Shown here one piece after another: positions 32,985-43,775 of a DNA stretch of 64,000 nucleotides. The position numbers were made by a program, and so were the translations under genes. How positions within the stretch are numbered: position 1 is the first letter of the stretch; every line of letters begins with the position of its first letter. The notes beneath the pieces are model-generated. The model was not told where the DNA came from, searched no databases, and saw only the letters and a list, made by a program, of their open reading frames with translations. The stretch is from Ochotona curzoniae (Eukaryota > Chordata > Mammalia > Lagomorpha > Ochotonidae): the NCBI RefSeq assembly GCF_017591425.1, contig NW_024466004.1, positions 36,706,501 to 36,770,500 of the forward strand, read 5' to 3'.

Positions 32985-33140
32985 TTGTATCTATCCCACC
33001 TGGGAGTGCTGGTTTGAGTTCTGGTTATTTTGCCTTAGACCCAGTTCCCTACAAAGGTACCTGATGGGCAGTGTAGATGAGGGCCCACACCAAAGACCAG
33101 GCTTCAGCTCCAGGCTCCTGGCCTAGCCGTGGTCGTAGTG
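32985..33140 (+). repeat. CSINE fragment
   Basis: Only the first and middle parts remain (gctggtttgagttctggtta, cagttccctacaaaggtac, cttcagctccaggctcctgg). It is very diverged. Confidence 0.5.
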
Positions 33141-34112
33141 AATACCTACCTGTTATTTGGGCTGGATTCTAATTTTTAAGTTTCCTCTAATATTTAATTT
33201 GCTGAACTAACACTTCCTATTTTACGTTGACTCTTCAGGTTTAGAATCGTTGTAATACTGCGGTTTTGCTCAAGACGCCACTGGATGAATGAAGCTGCAG
33301 AGAATCACTGCGCTCATGATCCAGGGAAAGCCTGTGTGCCTGAGCTGTGAGCCACTTCTATGTCACTGCAGACATTCAGAGCTCAGCACCAAGATTCTCC
33401 CCAGCTGGCTCCTCCAAGACTCAGAACCTGGGTTACAGCCTGCTCTGACAAATAACTTTTTTTTTTTTTCATTTGCATAGAAGTCACCACATAGAGCCCT
33501 ACATTTGATGAAAGCCTACCCCCAACATATCATGAAATGAGACAATTAACAGATCTATCTTCAGGTCTGAAGCACTGAATGTCTAAAGTATAAGGCAATG
33601 TACTTTGTTTTTGTGCTTCTCTCAATCTCTTTCCTTCCTCTGTCCCCTTTGCCAACCTCTAATCTGAATCTCACAGTTTACCAACTTGGTAAATACTAAG
33701 CCACTGTTGGAATACAAAGTCAAGATTTTTAAATTGTCTTGCATGTGTTTATCTGTTATTATTAGCAGGACTGTTCTAAATAAGGCTCATCATGATGGGT
33801 GAGAAAAAGTTGTTTTTCTTCCCTGACACTGCTTAAAATACACATGCCACTAATCGTCCAATTTTACCTCCTTAAAAAAACCAAGCAAATATTTTTGTCT
33901 CCTTTTCTCACAAAACCTCAATAGCAAATACAAGCATATAAACAACTTGTTAACAACATGGATCTCATCTGGGAAAGCATATTTAACTTTTAGTAGTAGT
34001 TTCTGGCCAGGCGATAATTTCAATTATGTCGATTTAGTTATATACAGAAATGAATATCATTAAAGTGTTCAAGAAAAGCTAATTTTATCCCAATCTTTTG
34101 ATTATTTCTTAC
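33141..34112. other. Intron, nothing recognised
   Basis: AT-rich with a T-run at 33,460-33,471. No exon-like segment with matching phase is needed here, since flanking CEP162 exons join directly. Confidence 0.5.
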
Positions 34113-34211
34113 CTCTTTCTGCAGGATTTCTTCTCTAACTTGGGAAATTGCAAGAGATTCTTGTTTACCCTGCAGCTCATTAATCTGACTTTGGAAGTGC
34201 TTTATAAGAAC
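34113..34211 (-). CDS. CEP162: CEP162 coiled-coil exon (VLIKHFQSQINELQ)
   Basis: This 99-nt exon (33 codons, phase 0 to 0) has acceptor CTATTTCCTAG and donor GAG|GTAAGA. It encodes VLIKHFQSQINELQGKQESL and AISQVREEILQKE. The heptad spacing is regular. It was found from its splice signals and from continuity with neighbours, because it is too short to stand out as an ORF. Confidence 0.96.
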
Positions 34212-34498
34212 CTAGGAAATAGAAGTACTGAGTTTGCTAAGGTTCTCTGATACTATTTGAAACAGGTAAGACAACCTAACCGTGACTGAAAAAAATACCT
34301 TTTAGAATAAACCTCTGAAGTGTAAGCATAGATAGACAATATTAATTTTAAGTAGAACAGTATTTATTAAAGAGCAATTAGAAATTTGTGTTAGCTTTAT
34401 TTAGCTATCAGAGTGGGAAATTAGGAAACATTTTTCTAATCCTGTGTTTATTTTTGTGGTCTGATTATGTTGACTTCTATTTTAGTGAAAGTTTTTTG

Positions 34499-34820
34499 AA
34501 ATTGGCCACTGGGCTACTATGCTGGGCCCCAGAGTTATAAAGTCTTTGCCTTGTATGTGCCAGGATTCCATATGCATGGCAGTTTGTGTTCTGGCAGCCC
34601 CACTTCCTATCCAGCTCCCTGCTTGTGCCCTGGGAAAGCAGTAGAGGACAGCCCAAGGCCTTGGGAACCTGCACCCATGTGGGAGACCTGGAAGAAGTTC
34701 CTGGCTACGGATCAGCTCAGCTCTGGCCTTTGTGGCCACTTAGGGAGTGAATCAGCAGATGATCTTCATCTCCTCCTCTCAGTAAATCTGCCTTTATAAT
34801 AAAAATAAATCTTTAAAGCC
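34499..34820 (+). repeat. CSINE, plus
   Basis: Head tgctgggccccagagttat, then cctatccagctccctgcttg, ggacagcccaaggccttgg and gagtgaatcagcagatgat. The tail is tataataaaaataaatcttt. It lies about 290 bp upstream (in gene orientation) of the 34,211 exon. Confidence 0.93.
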
Positions 34821-35007
34821 CACTAATTTTTCCTGGAATTATATTTTTCCACAAACTAAAAAAACTATAACTGAAAGGTAAGCTTATTTTGGTATAAAAC
34901 ATTTGGAAATCCATATAAATGGCGTTTAAAATGATCATTGAAAATGCATATGAAAAACCTTTTCATAGGTTTCAGTGTCTGCACCAAAAAAACACTTCCC
35001 TTTTAGT

Positions 35008-35262
35008 TTAAAAAAAAAAAATTAAGTCAGAATTTGAGAGGGAGAGACAGATGTTCTGATGGCTGGTTCATTCCCAGATGGCTACCTCATGCTGAAGCCA
35101 GGAGCTACATCAGGGTCTCCCATCTGAGTGCAGAGGACCACGGGCCATCTTCCAATACTTTTCGCAGATGATTAACAGGGAACTAGATGGGAAGTGGAGC
35201 TGCCAGGATTTGAAGTGGTGCCCATACAGAAACTTTACCCACTAAATTCTACTTTTCAAGGA
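35008..35262 (-). repeat. CSINE, minus, old
   Basis: A T/A-rich tail near 35,008-35,022 is followed by agccaggagctacatcagg and tctcccatctgagtgcagag. The B-box region is gccaggatttgaagtggtg. The head is truncated. Confidence 0.82.
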
Positions 35263-35799
35263 ACTTTCCAAGGTACCCTTGTTTTTGGCACTGTGGCACT
35301 TTCACGTTACTTTTCTCACTCTCCAGACTGTTCCTCACCATTAAGGCGGTTTCTATAATGCTTGCAGCTGCCCTGACACCCTACTGCTAGAGTGTGGCTG
35401 AGAAGAGCTAAAGTGGTTTTCTGAAACTCTGCATGGACTCTTACTGTTCAAAAGCACTTTAAGTATTTTTCATTAAAGTGTTAAAAACAGTTCTTTGCAT
35501 ATGAACTACTTAATTTACTACATGTGGTTTCCTCAATACTTCAGTATGCATCTTCTAACAAAATCACATTTTTACAGTTAAAAAAATTTCTTAAGTTGTA
35601 ATGTTCAAAGTTCAGCAAAATCATGCTTCAACACTATAAACAGCTAAATACTAAAATGAAAATAGACACAAGACAGCTGAATAGTAATCTATAGCCATTC
35701 TGAGGTGTATAGAGCCTGGCTGAATATAAACCAAAACTGAAATGTCTATGAAGAAGTCACAGGATGCAGTTGAGAACCTGCATTTTCCTATTAACATAT

Positions 35800-36135
35800 T
35801 AGTTAATCAATACCATGTCAATTAATGCCATAATGTTGTAAACTGTTGTTGATGTTATGTTGGGGCTTTGAATTGATTGGGACGATACTTTGCCGGCTTT
35901 ACCTTCAGACCAGAGATGGTTTCACCAAGAAATTGTTGAACTCACTAGGACAATAAGATGCTGGACTTTATGCTTGGTAAATACTTCCAATGAAAGAACC
36001 TCAACTGAATTTGAACTGTGGTAATGCAACAGGGTGGAGAAATCCACCATGGGGAGAAGGTTCGGGGAGGGGTGGGGGGAATCCCAGTGTCTAGAACACT
36101 GTCACATAATGCAATACAATTAATAAAAAAAAATT
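35800..36135 (+). mobile_element. LINE 3'-end fragment with A-tail
   Basis: It ends ggggaatcccagtgtctag, acactgtcacataatgcaat, acaattaat and an A-run. It contains a G-rich stretch (ggttcggggaggggtggggg) typical of L1 3' UTRs. The same terminal sequence occurs inverted at about 50,262-50,340, which supports a dispersed family. No coding sequence remains. Confidence 0.55.
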
Positions 36136-36762
36136 ATAATGTTCAGTTCATATCTAATATCTAGTTCATCTTCGAGGTACTCCAAGGATTTGTTTTCAAT
36201 TAAGATGGCATTAAATAATTATAGGTGAGAAATGACAGCGATTACCTTAAGCTTGTTTCTGGAAAACATTGCTTGATTCACCAACAGTTACCTTTTTGCC
36301 ATACTTTTGTGTACCTACAAAATTAAGTTCTGTAGTATTTTTCAACCTAGTACTATCAGGAGCTGTCAATAGATATTCCAAACAGATATCAGTTAACTAA
36401 GACATTATTCAAGGAACTGCTGAATCATTAGCTTAGAGATACTTCATAAAGGATTAGAGCTGTGTGCATCAATGTTCTTTCATGCCCAGACCCTGACTGT
36501 CCATGGACTTGGATCATTTGTTTAGTGAAAGTGGGCCAGAAAACCACCTGAGGACAATTTGTCAATTGGGATTTGGGATAGAGGAAGTTTAAATGCTAAG
36601 GTTCCAATTATGTAAGACATATAAACTATACCATCTGTAACAACCTTGTTAGAGAAATAAAGCCAATATTTCTCATTACCAACCTAAAGTTAAAATACTT
36701 CCAAATAAAATAATGTTATTAGATTTTGACTTTGAATTTCTTCATGACTAACTGTTATTTAC

Positions 36763-36904
36763 CTCCTGAGTTGCTATTTTACGATTTAGTTCCGCCACTT
36801 TGGAAGAAGAATTTCCCAGTGCATTTTGACAGAGGAGCTTCTCCAATTCCCTCTGATGAGAGGCTTTGAGGGATGCGATACGCGCTGCGGAATCTTCCTG
36901 GACC
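36763..36904 (-). CDS. CEP162: CEP162 coiled-coil exon (VQEDSAARIASLKASHQRE)
   Basis: This 142-nt exon completes a split arginine codon and encodes VQEDSAARIASLKASHQREL, EKLLCQNALGNSSSKVAEL and NRKIATQE. It ends in phase 0 with donor GAG|GTAAAT; the acceptor is TCACTTAAAG. The ALGNSSSK segment is a short helix break. It contains several CpG dinucleotides, which is common in conserved exons set in AT-rich introns. Confidence 0.97.
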
Positions 36905-37970
36905 CTTTAAGTGAAAGAAAACCACACCTAGAAGTAGCTCTTCAATCTCTAGTTCAGTATTAATGAAAAAAAAGTAAGAATCAGGAAATGAAAAACAAAA
37001 AAGACAGGAAGGGCATCAATATTTACACCGTATTGGGAGTTAACTACACTATTGCCTTTGAGTTCCTAAAATCATTTTAAGAGCTCATTATTTACTGAAT
37101 TACATTAAGGGTGCACCTATTTTTGGGAAACAGTGATGTAACTGTGGTGGAGTCAGGGTTAAGCCCAGCAGAGTTGGACTTCAAAAGTCTGGGCCTTCTG
37201 TTTGGTCCCCTGCCTGGGGCTGTATTTATCAAAGGAATCTAAAGGCTTTAAATAGGTCTGAGCTTAAAGTGTTCAGCGTCCCTTTTTAAGATAATCGCAG
37301 ATTTCTGGTCTAGATTCTTTGCCAGAAAATCATAGCAACTCCCTCTTTAGGATCTCAATGTTCTGTATCTAGCTAGCACTCATGAATCTAGTGTATACAT
37401 ATGACTGAGGCTAGGGCACGCTTCCTGTCGTAAGAATAACAATCTCTGTGGTAATTCTCAGAATGCAAGGGCAATTTATAATTAGTTTGGCCCAAAAATG
37501 TGAGACACTATTCATTTGTCTCAGAAAATTATGCATTCAGGGGCTCTTTAGTAAATAGAGTTTTCTCACAGACTTGTATCTTCTCTTCTGGGAAGCCTAT
37601 TCAAAATGACAGATTTTACATAAAGAAGGTATTTTAGTGAATTACTGATGCATATTAATAAAATAGTTCCTAGGCCACAAATGTGTCAGCTGCTTAGTTT
37701 TAACAATAGGTCTTTTCTGACAGTACTCTGCAATCATAATTTCTTTGCACAAAGGACTCAGCGGGGTCCTGATAGTTTGAGGTGCTAATGGAAGTTCAGG
37801 TGCAACAGAATCTGGACCTCTAACAGGCAGAGGACCCACCCTGAAACACATCTATGCCCACTCAAGCAATACAACTTCTTAAACCCCAATTATGAACACA
37901 GTTCAAGGTCAAACTAATTATTCACAAGGAGTAGGAGGATAAAAATACTTGTTATAATTTAACATTTTAC
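36905..37970. other. Intron, nothing recognised
   Basis: Unassigned sequence between two CEP162 exons. A 69-codon minus opening at 37,851-37,642 lacks suitable splice context and the neighbouring exons join without it. Confidence 0.5.
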
Positions 37971-38620
37971 CTTTTAATAGAGTCTTCAAATTCATTCTTC
38001 ACTGCTTCAGCTTTCATCTTCAGCTCATTTCGCTCTAAAATTAATCCGTCTAGCTCATTTTTCAATCTGAAGTTTTCTTGTAAAACCTCTGAAGCATGGG
38101 AATCGGTAAAAGTGTGAGGTAGGTAAAGCTTGCTGTCCAGGGCTGCAGGGAAGGGATTTGCATTTCCTTTACTTGGGTGCAAACCATCTCTTTTCAGCCT
38201 TGGAGCAGACGTTTCCTCTCTGCCCTTAGAGTTCTGGTTAGACAACAGCATCCTTCGCTCCTTTTGAAGCCTCTGCACGGTTTTGGAAAGGTCTTGGATT
38301 TCTCTCTTTTTTGCAGCCAGTTCTTCATTGAGTCTCACCAGTTTGGCTTTAGCATGAGCCTGTTCCACCTGGAACTCTATAGACTGGAAATCTTTGCCAT
38401 CCTTATCATTTTTCTTGAGCTCCAGCTCAGCATTCCGTTGTTTAAGACTATCTATCTCAGCTTCCAGGTCTCTAACAGCAATCTCATGCATTTCTTTAAT
38501 GTTGCTGAGCTCCTTCTCCAGTGCTGTAACCCTGGGGTTGTCGCGCTGGTTCTGGGGTGCCTCTTTCAATTTGCAGGCAAGTAGCTGCTCCTGCTCCTCT
38601 AGCCTCTGTTCGTACTGGAT
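37971..38620 (-). CDS. CEP162: CEP162 largest exon in window, coiled coil with Ser/Pro linker
   Basis: This 650-nt exon has acceptor GTTCTTCAG, donor AAAAG|GTAAAA and 216 whole codons plus two bases. It begins IQYEQRLEEQEQLLACKL. A continuous coiled coil includes FQVEQAHAKAKLVRLNEELA and KKREIQDLSKTVQRLQKERR. A linker of about 55 residues rich in Ser, Pro and Lys follows (NQNSKGREETSAPRLKRDGL through LPHTFTDSHASEV). The helix then resumes with LQENFRLKNELDGLILERNE. Just after CKL the pika protein reads KEAPQNQRDN; I remember a shorter NQHDS here in human, suggesting a small insertion of about five residues. Confidence 0.98.
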
Positions 38621-38689
38621 CTGAAGAACAGAATCCATGTAATAACACATTTCTGTTACACATTCACTAGTACAACACAATTATTAAAT

Positions 38690-39190
38690 GTTTACTTGTG
38701 GCAGGCATATTGTTGATTAATGGAGTAGCACAAATGAGTGAGAGCAGAACAGTCCCAGCCACTGTGGAGTCCACAACCTAGAAGGGATGGGACAGAGGAG
38801 AGGGAGCACTAATAGCCGTATCAACTGCTGGCAATCACAGATCACGGCAAATGCTGTGAAAATCAGAGGGGCATGGGACCAACAGTGCTGGGAAAGGCAA
38901 TTTCCCTGCCGGGCAGCTAAGAAAATGTTTCATTGGGGAAGTGATATTGTGCTGGGAGCTGAAGGACAGGAACATCTTCGCCAGGTGCAAGGGGAGGAAA
39001 AGCACTCCACTGAGAGGTAGCAGAGTTGACAAACTTCTGTGGCTGCAGCCAAACAGAAGAGAGAAGTGAGTGTATCTGGACAGAAGAAGCATGGTGGGAG
39101 AAAGGCCCAGAGGAAGACAGACCTGGCCACTCATGGATAAATATGCCACTATATAGCCTAAAAGCAACAGGAAACTGGTGATGGGGTAAT
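38690..39190 (+). repeat. Ancient LINE2-like remnant
   Basis: The order gtggcaggcatattgttgat, gagtgagagcagaacag, cactgtggagtccacaacc, aaaatgtttcattgggg and gaacatcttcgccaggtg follows the text of old L2-type elements (lost/gained counts, group gain paragraph). It is diverged and lacks a usable frame. Confidence 0.45.
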
Positions 39191-39354
39191 AAAGGGGAGA
39201 TACATGGAGAAGACAGAAATTAAAATAATTTTGGCTCTAGTCCAGGCCAGTTTTTATTAATGAGTACAGTATAGTGACATATTGTGACAAAGATACAGTA
39301 GAATGGAAAGGTACTGAGGACTAAGAAGGGCAAATGGCAGTAACCGAGGTATTG

Positions 39355-39430
39355 CTTTTTCCAACACATGAAGAAACTGAGGCTGAGAAAGGGTAAGTTA
39401 CTAGTACAAAGTCTCAATGGATGAAGGGAG
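39355..39430 (+). repeat. MIR core remnant
   Basis: The segment acatgaagaaactgaggctg and agaaagggtaagttactag matches the MIR core (gaaactgaggctcagagagg, then aagtnacttg) well. Confidence 0.65.
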
Positions 39431-39659
39431 CCCAGAGAGTGTCACCTGACACTTGAGTTTCCAATACACTACAGTTGGAAGACCTTGTTGGCAAGACCTG
39501 TTACAAGTTAGAGTAGGCATGCAGAAGCGAGATGATTCTGACAAAGGCTTGGAGTAAGTATTCAGGAGAATGCAAGAAGGAACTGTCAGCTACATGCCCT
39601 AGGTTTGCTATGCAGTACTGAGGGAATTCTCGAGACATAGCACTCGAACATATGTGGTA

Positions 39660-40680
39660 ACATTACTCACAACTGAGGCGTGGAGAGGGAAATGGGGTTA
39701 GCCAGTGCCCAGGGTGAGGAGGTGAAGGTACCTGAAAACTGAGTGGTTGCATGCACAGGAACCAGGGCTGGGAATGGGGTTGGAGGGGGTTTTCATGGGT
39801 TGAGCTAACTAGGCTGCAGCTCCTGCTGGTATACATGAAGGCAGAGTGTGTGGTGGGCAAGGTTAGGCTGGGCTGCAACATCCACTGGTTTGCATGTGGG
39901 ATGGGGCTGGAGACAGAGATAACTGGGTGACTGTAACCACCAGCGTGTGGTTGGCTGATGTGGGTGATGAACTGAGCTGGACCCTGCACTGGCTGGCATA
40001 TACAGGAGTCAGGTTGTGGTCATCTCTGGAGAGACTTCCCCCAACTGGATCACTAAACTCAGAACCCAAACCTCAAAATCACAGGATCTGTGGTCTGACC
40101 ATGGAGTGCATGTGTCAGAACTAGGTCTCCACCTTTGCTGAGGCTTGTTCAGTGGATGGCATGCCCACATGCTCCTGGGGGGACATGCTAACCACTTTAT
40201 TGAGGCCTGCAGAGGATGTCTAGTACCATGGAGGGCAGAACAAATTTGATAGCTTTCCTGCAAGCTTTGACAACAAGCATATGGACAAGTGGAGGCTTCA
40301 AGGTGGATGGAATATGTCAGCCAATGGAACTTGGAAGGATTTCCTCAACTTTGGAACAACAGATCTCAGAACTATCAAACTAATTAAGCAGTATCCTTAG
40401 AAAATGCCCTACATTGGGGACCCTGAGATGACACTGGGTAGCTGTACCCTATCCCCGGGTACTGATGCATTTCAGCTGTTGGGAGCAGCCTTCTCCTTTT
40501 ATCTCCCCACTTTCCCTAGATACAGGAAAAAAAAAAAAGGAGAGAGGAAGGATTTGTCTCATCCACTTCCTCCCATTCCTTAACCCTCCTGATCCTAATT
40601 GGTGATCCACATAGGCATGCATCTTTCTCAAATATGTAAATATCATCAACAATAAAGAAATTCAAAGTTATTAAACAACA
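39660..40680 (+). mobile_element. Composite VNTR-type retroposon, copy 4 (plus strand)
   Basis: This copy is inverted relative to the other three. The GC-rich part (39,660-40,020) has repeats of the aggctgcagctcctgctggt / gggctgcaacatccactggt type. The unique 3' part (40,020-40,560) carries aacctcaaaatcacaggatc and ctcagaactatcaaactaat; copy 1 has the same strings on minus in the same order. The 3' end is atgtaaatatcatcaacaat followed by aaagaaatt. It lies in a CEP162 intron, antisense to the gene. I could not define a target duplication. Confidence 0.65.
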
Positions 40681-41609
40681 ACAGAAGACTCAAGTGGTTA
40701 AAGGAGTCTACATTAGAATGTAGGGTAGTGAGAGCAGAAACTGAACCAGGTAGGGACTGAGAGACCTGAAAAAGAAAATGAAATAAAGGATATACAATCT
40801 CTTTGATGTGACCTTAATTACCTGCCTGGGTCAGCAAACTTTCCCGTTTCTGGAATCTAATAGTCTGACTTGTTGCTTTTCTCAGGCTAGAAATCTGCTG
40901 GGAATAAGAGCAGCTGAGCCCTTATCTTTATAATTAGGTAACAACATCTACTTTTCACAGGTGGCTAAAAGGATTATTCAAGATAAATGGGGATATTTTA
41001 AAAATTGGCTAAGAACACCTACTCAGGGGCGACTGGAAAGATGACCCAAGATAATCTGTGATGTTTGTGACAGCAGCTATGCATTCCTTGCAGAAACCAT
41101 GTGACTTTACAAGGTTTTAAAATTAGGTAAATATCATGTCCTCTTTATATTTGGTCTGTTCTAGCACCTGTACTTTCTGATCTATTCCTGTTTCATGAAG
41201 GAATGCAAAACTCAGTAAGAAATTTTTGGGTGATGATCCCTTATTCCTGTCTTTCTCCCAAAACAAAAATTCCGTCTCTTGTTTTTCCTGTGCAGATATT
41301 TTTTACTGAAATTAATTTCAGATGTGGTTGGGTTTTTTCATTTGATATTGAATATTCATCAGGAGTGTTTCAATACAATTTTCACCATTTAATTTCCACT
41401 TAAACAGATACTGACAGTGAAGATTATCCGGTTTGACAATCTGTCTGAAACAGAAAGAAGTTTCTGAGAGACAGGAAGATAAGAGGGGTTTCATTTGCAT
41501 CTACTGAGCCCTATCACAGTTTGTGAGAAAGGCTGCTGAGAGATGTGTGTTGAAGTGAGACACAAAGGCCCTACCCATTAGTCCATCTCCATGGCAACCT
41601 CATGCTTAC
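40681..41609. other. Intron, nothing recognised
   Basis: Unassigned AT-rich sequence with no exon or clear repeat. Confidence 0.5.
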
Positions 41610-41822
41610 CTTCATTTTCTGAAACTGTTGCTCCATGGTACGAAGGCTTTTCTTTGCTTCTTCATCTTTGCCCTCCAAATCAGCTTCTAGCTTTTTTATC
41701 CTTTTCTCCATAAATTCCACTGTATTTTTATCTCCTGTATCACCAGCTGCTGATGCAGCCAATATTAAAGCAGGTAAAGAATTGGGGTATCTTCTCTTTA
41801 GAATTCCTTCCATTTCCTTAAC
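41610..41822 (-). CDS. CEP162: CEP162 exon (VKEMEGILKRRYPNSLPALI)
   Basis: This 213-nt exon (71 codons, phase 0 to 0) has acceptor TATACCAG and donor AAG|GTAAGC. It encodes VKEMEGILKRRYPNSLPALI, LAASAAGDTGDKNTVEFMEK, RIKKLEADLEGKDEEAKKSL and RTMEQQFQKMK. The RRYPNSLPALILAASAAGD portion is a non-coiled, hydrophobic Ala-rich insert that I recognise as characteristic of CEP162. It is flanked by coiled coil on both sides. Confidence 0.97.
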
Positions 41823-42011
41823 CTGGTATATATATTTTTAAACATACATAAGGTCACAAATACATACAAATAAAGCAGTTTAATGTATACACATAGATTA
41901 TAGTATCTCTGAAATCTCAGCATAACTATAATCTATCTCAACTAAATAAAATGCACAGAAATAAATAATTTAAAATGTTACATCCCTAGATTACCTGATT
42001 AAGAACTAAAG

Positions 42012-42325
42012 CGGGGCCCAGTGCAATACCATAGTGGCTAAATCCTTGCCTTGCATGCAGTGGGATCCCACAGGGCGCTGGCTCTTATTCTGGCTGCTCC
42101 ACTTCCCATCCAGCTCCCTGCTTGGGGCCTGGGAAAAAAGGAGAGGACGGCCCAAAGCCTTTGGACTCTGCGCTCGCGTGAGAGACCCAAAAGAAACTTC
42201 TAGCTTTGGACTGGCCATTATGGCCTCTTGGGAAGTGAACTAGCAGATGGAAGATCTTTCTCTTTGTATTTCCTTCTCTTTGTAATATCTGACTTTCCAA
42301 TTAAAATAAATAAATCTTTAAAAAA
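42012..42325 (+). repeat. CSINE, plus
   Basis: Head gcggggcccagtgcaatacc, then cttcccatccagctccctg, gagacccaaaagaaacttc and ggaagtgaactagcagatgg. The tail is tttccaattaaaataaataa. The middle near cggattggc is shortened. Confidence 0.93.
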
Positions 42326-42744
42326 AACTCTAACGTGCCCTATTGGCAACTAATTAACCATATTTTCTGACATTTATCTGAAACAAATATTCAGACTTTC
42401 TAGTGGTAGCCAACTTCCTTACAAATCTCTTCCCGCCCCCACCCCGGATCCAGACTACTGATCAAGAACTTTCATATATGCAAATTGGCATCCAAACCTT
42501 TTGTATCACCATGTAGGTTCCTAAGCACCTGCCTGCCCTGCAACAGTCACCTCTACCCAGTCCCTCTAAAAAGTCCCCTTCAAATGATGCTTATTTCAAG
42601 ACTGATTTCTATCAACTGTGAACGGGAAGGTTATGTGCTATTTAGTGAAGTTTCCATGAAAGAGTATAAAAGTTTTTCAGCCTAAAAATAATTAGAAATG
42701 GAATGATCTCTGTAAGATGGAACTACGCACACAAACACAGCTTG

Positions 42745-43056
42745 ACAGGCTGGTTCTGTGGCTTAGCATGTTATGATGTCACCTGCAGTGCCAGTATCCC
42801 GTATGGGTGCTGGTTCAAGTCCTGGTGGCTTCATATCCAATCCAGTTCCCTACTAGTGCACCTGGGAAAGCAGTGGTAGATGGCTTAAGTGCTTGGGACC
42901 CTGCAACCATGTGGATGACCCAGAGGAAGTTTCAGATTCTTGGCTTTGGTCACCAGGGCATAGTCTTGGCTACTATCGCCATTCGGGGAGTCCACCAGAG
43001 CACTGAAGATCTCTTCCTTTAACTCTTTTAAATAAATAACTAAATAAATAAATGTT
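42745..43056 (+). repeat. CSINE, plus, older
   Basis: The head is aggctggttctgtggctta and the B box ggttcaagtcctggtggc is clear. The body has atgtggatgacccagagg and a tail of cttttaaataaataactaaa. Confidence 0.88.
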
Positions 43057-43258
43057 AAAACAAGAAAGTACAGTTTGATATATCTGAATATAGGTTTACA
43101 AGTGTATCCAAGCTTTTTAAGAGGTATTACATTTCTTATGTCTGAAAAACATGTATTAATACATTATATACCTTGCTAAACAATTTCTTCTAGCTTATGA
43201 GTGTGTAAAAAATTCGAATTTGAAAGGTAGTTTAGTGTATTCGTCAAGAGTATGTTTA

Positions 43259-43570
43259 TTGGGCCTGGCACGATGGACTATAGGCTAAAATCCTCGCTTG
43301 AACATGCTGGGATCTCATAAGAGTGCTGGTTCTAATCCTGGCAGCTCCACCTCCCATCCAGCTCCCTGCTTATGGCCTGGGAAAGCAGTGGACTACAGCC
43401 CAAGGCCTTGGGACCCTGTACCAGCATGTGAGACCTGGAAGAAGCTCCTGGCTCCTGGCCATTGCGGTCATTTGGGGAGTGAATCATCGTACAGAAGATC
43501 TTCCTCTCTGTCTCTCCTCCTGTTTGTATATCTGACTCTGCAATAAAAATAAATAAATCTTAAAAAAAAG
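43259..43570 (+). repeat. CSINE, plus, intermediate age
   Basis: The head is gggcctggcacgatggacta and the B box is ggttctaatcctggcagc. The body has cccatccagctccctgctt and the tail ctgcaataaaaataaataaa. The catcggcgcagc region is missing. Confidence 0.95.
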
Positions 43571-43584
43571 TGTATATTTGTTTA

Positions 43585-43775
43585 GACTGTGTAACCAGCT
43601 TGAAGATCTTGTGTCAACTCCTCAATCTCAATCATCTGCCTTATGGGTAAAACGGAGATGACAACAGCATCAATTTCAAGAGGTTGATACAATCAAGACA
43701 GGATCAAATATCTTTTACCTTAATAAGCACTTAATAGAGTGCTCAGTATACACTGAGGACTTGATAAATGTTGGC
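43585..43775 (+). repeat. MIR
   Basis: The order aactcctcaatctcaatcat, gccttatgggtaaaacgg, agatgacaacagcatcaat, gagtgctcagtatacactg and acttgataaatgttggc follows the MIR consensus along nearly its full length. Confidence 0.8.

Noticed and set aside
37642..37851. Possible extra CEP162 exon
   Set aside because: The exons at 38,620-37,971 and 36,904-36,763 join perfectly in phase (AG plus G), and the segment lacks matching acceptor and donor sites.
38177..38584. 135-codon plus-strand ORF opposite the large CEP162 exon
   Set aside because: It is antisense to a well-supported coding exon and rich in Leu/Phe/Ser, as expected for the complement of a Lys/Glu-rich coiled coil.
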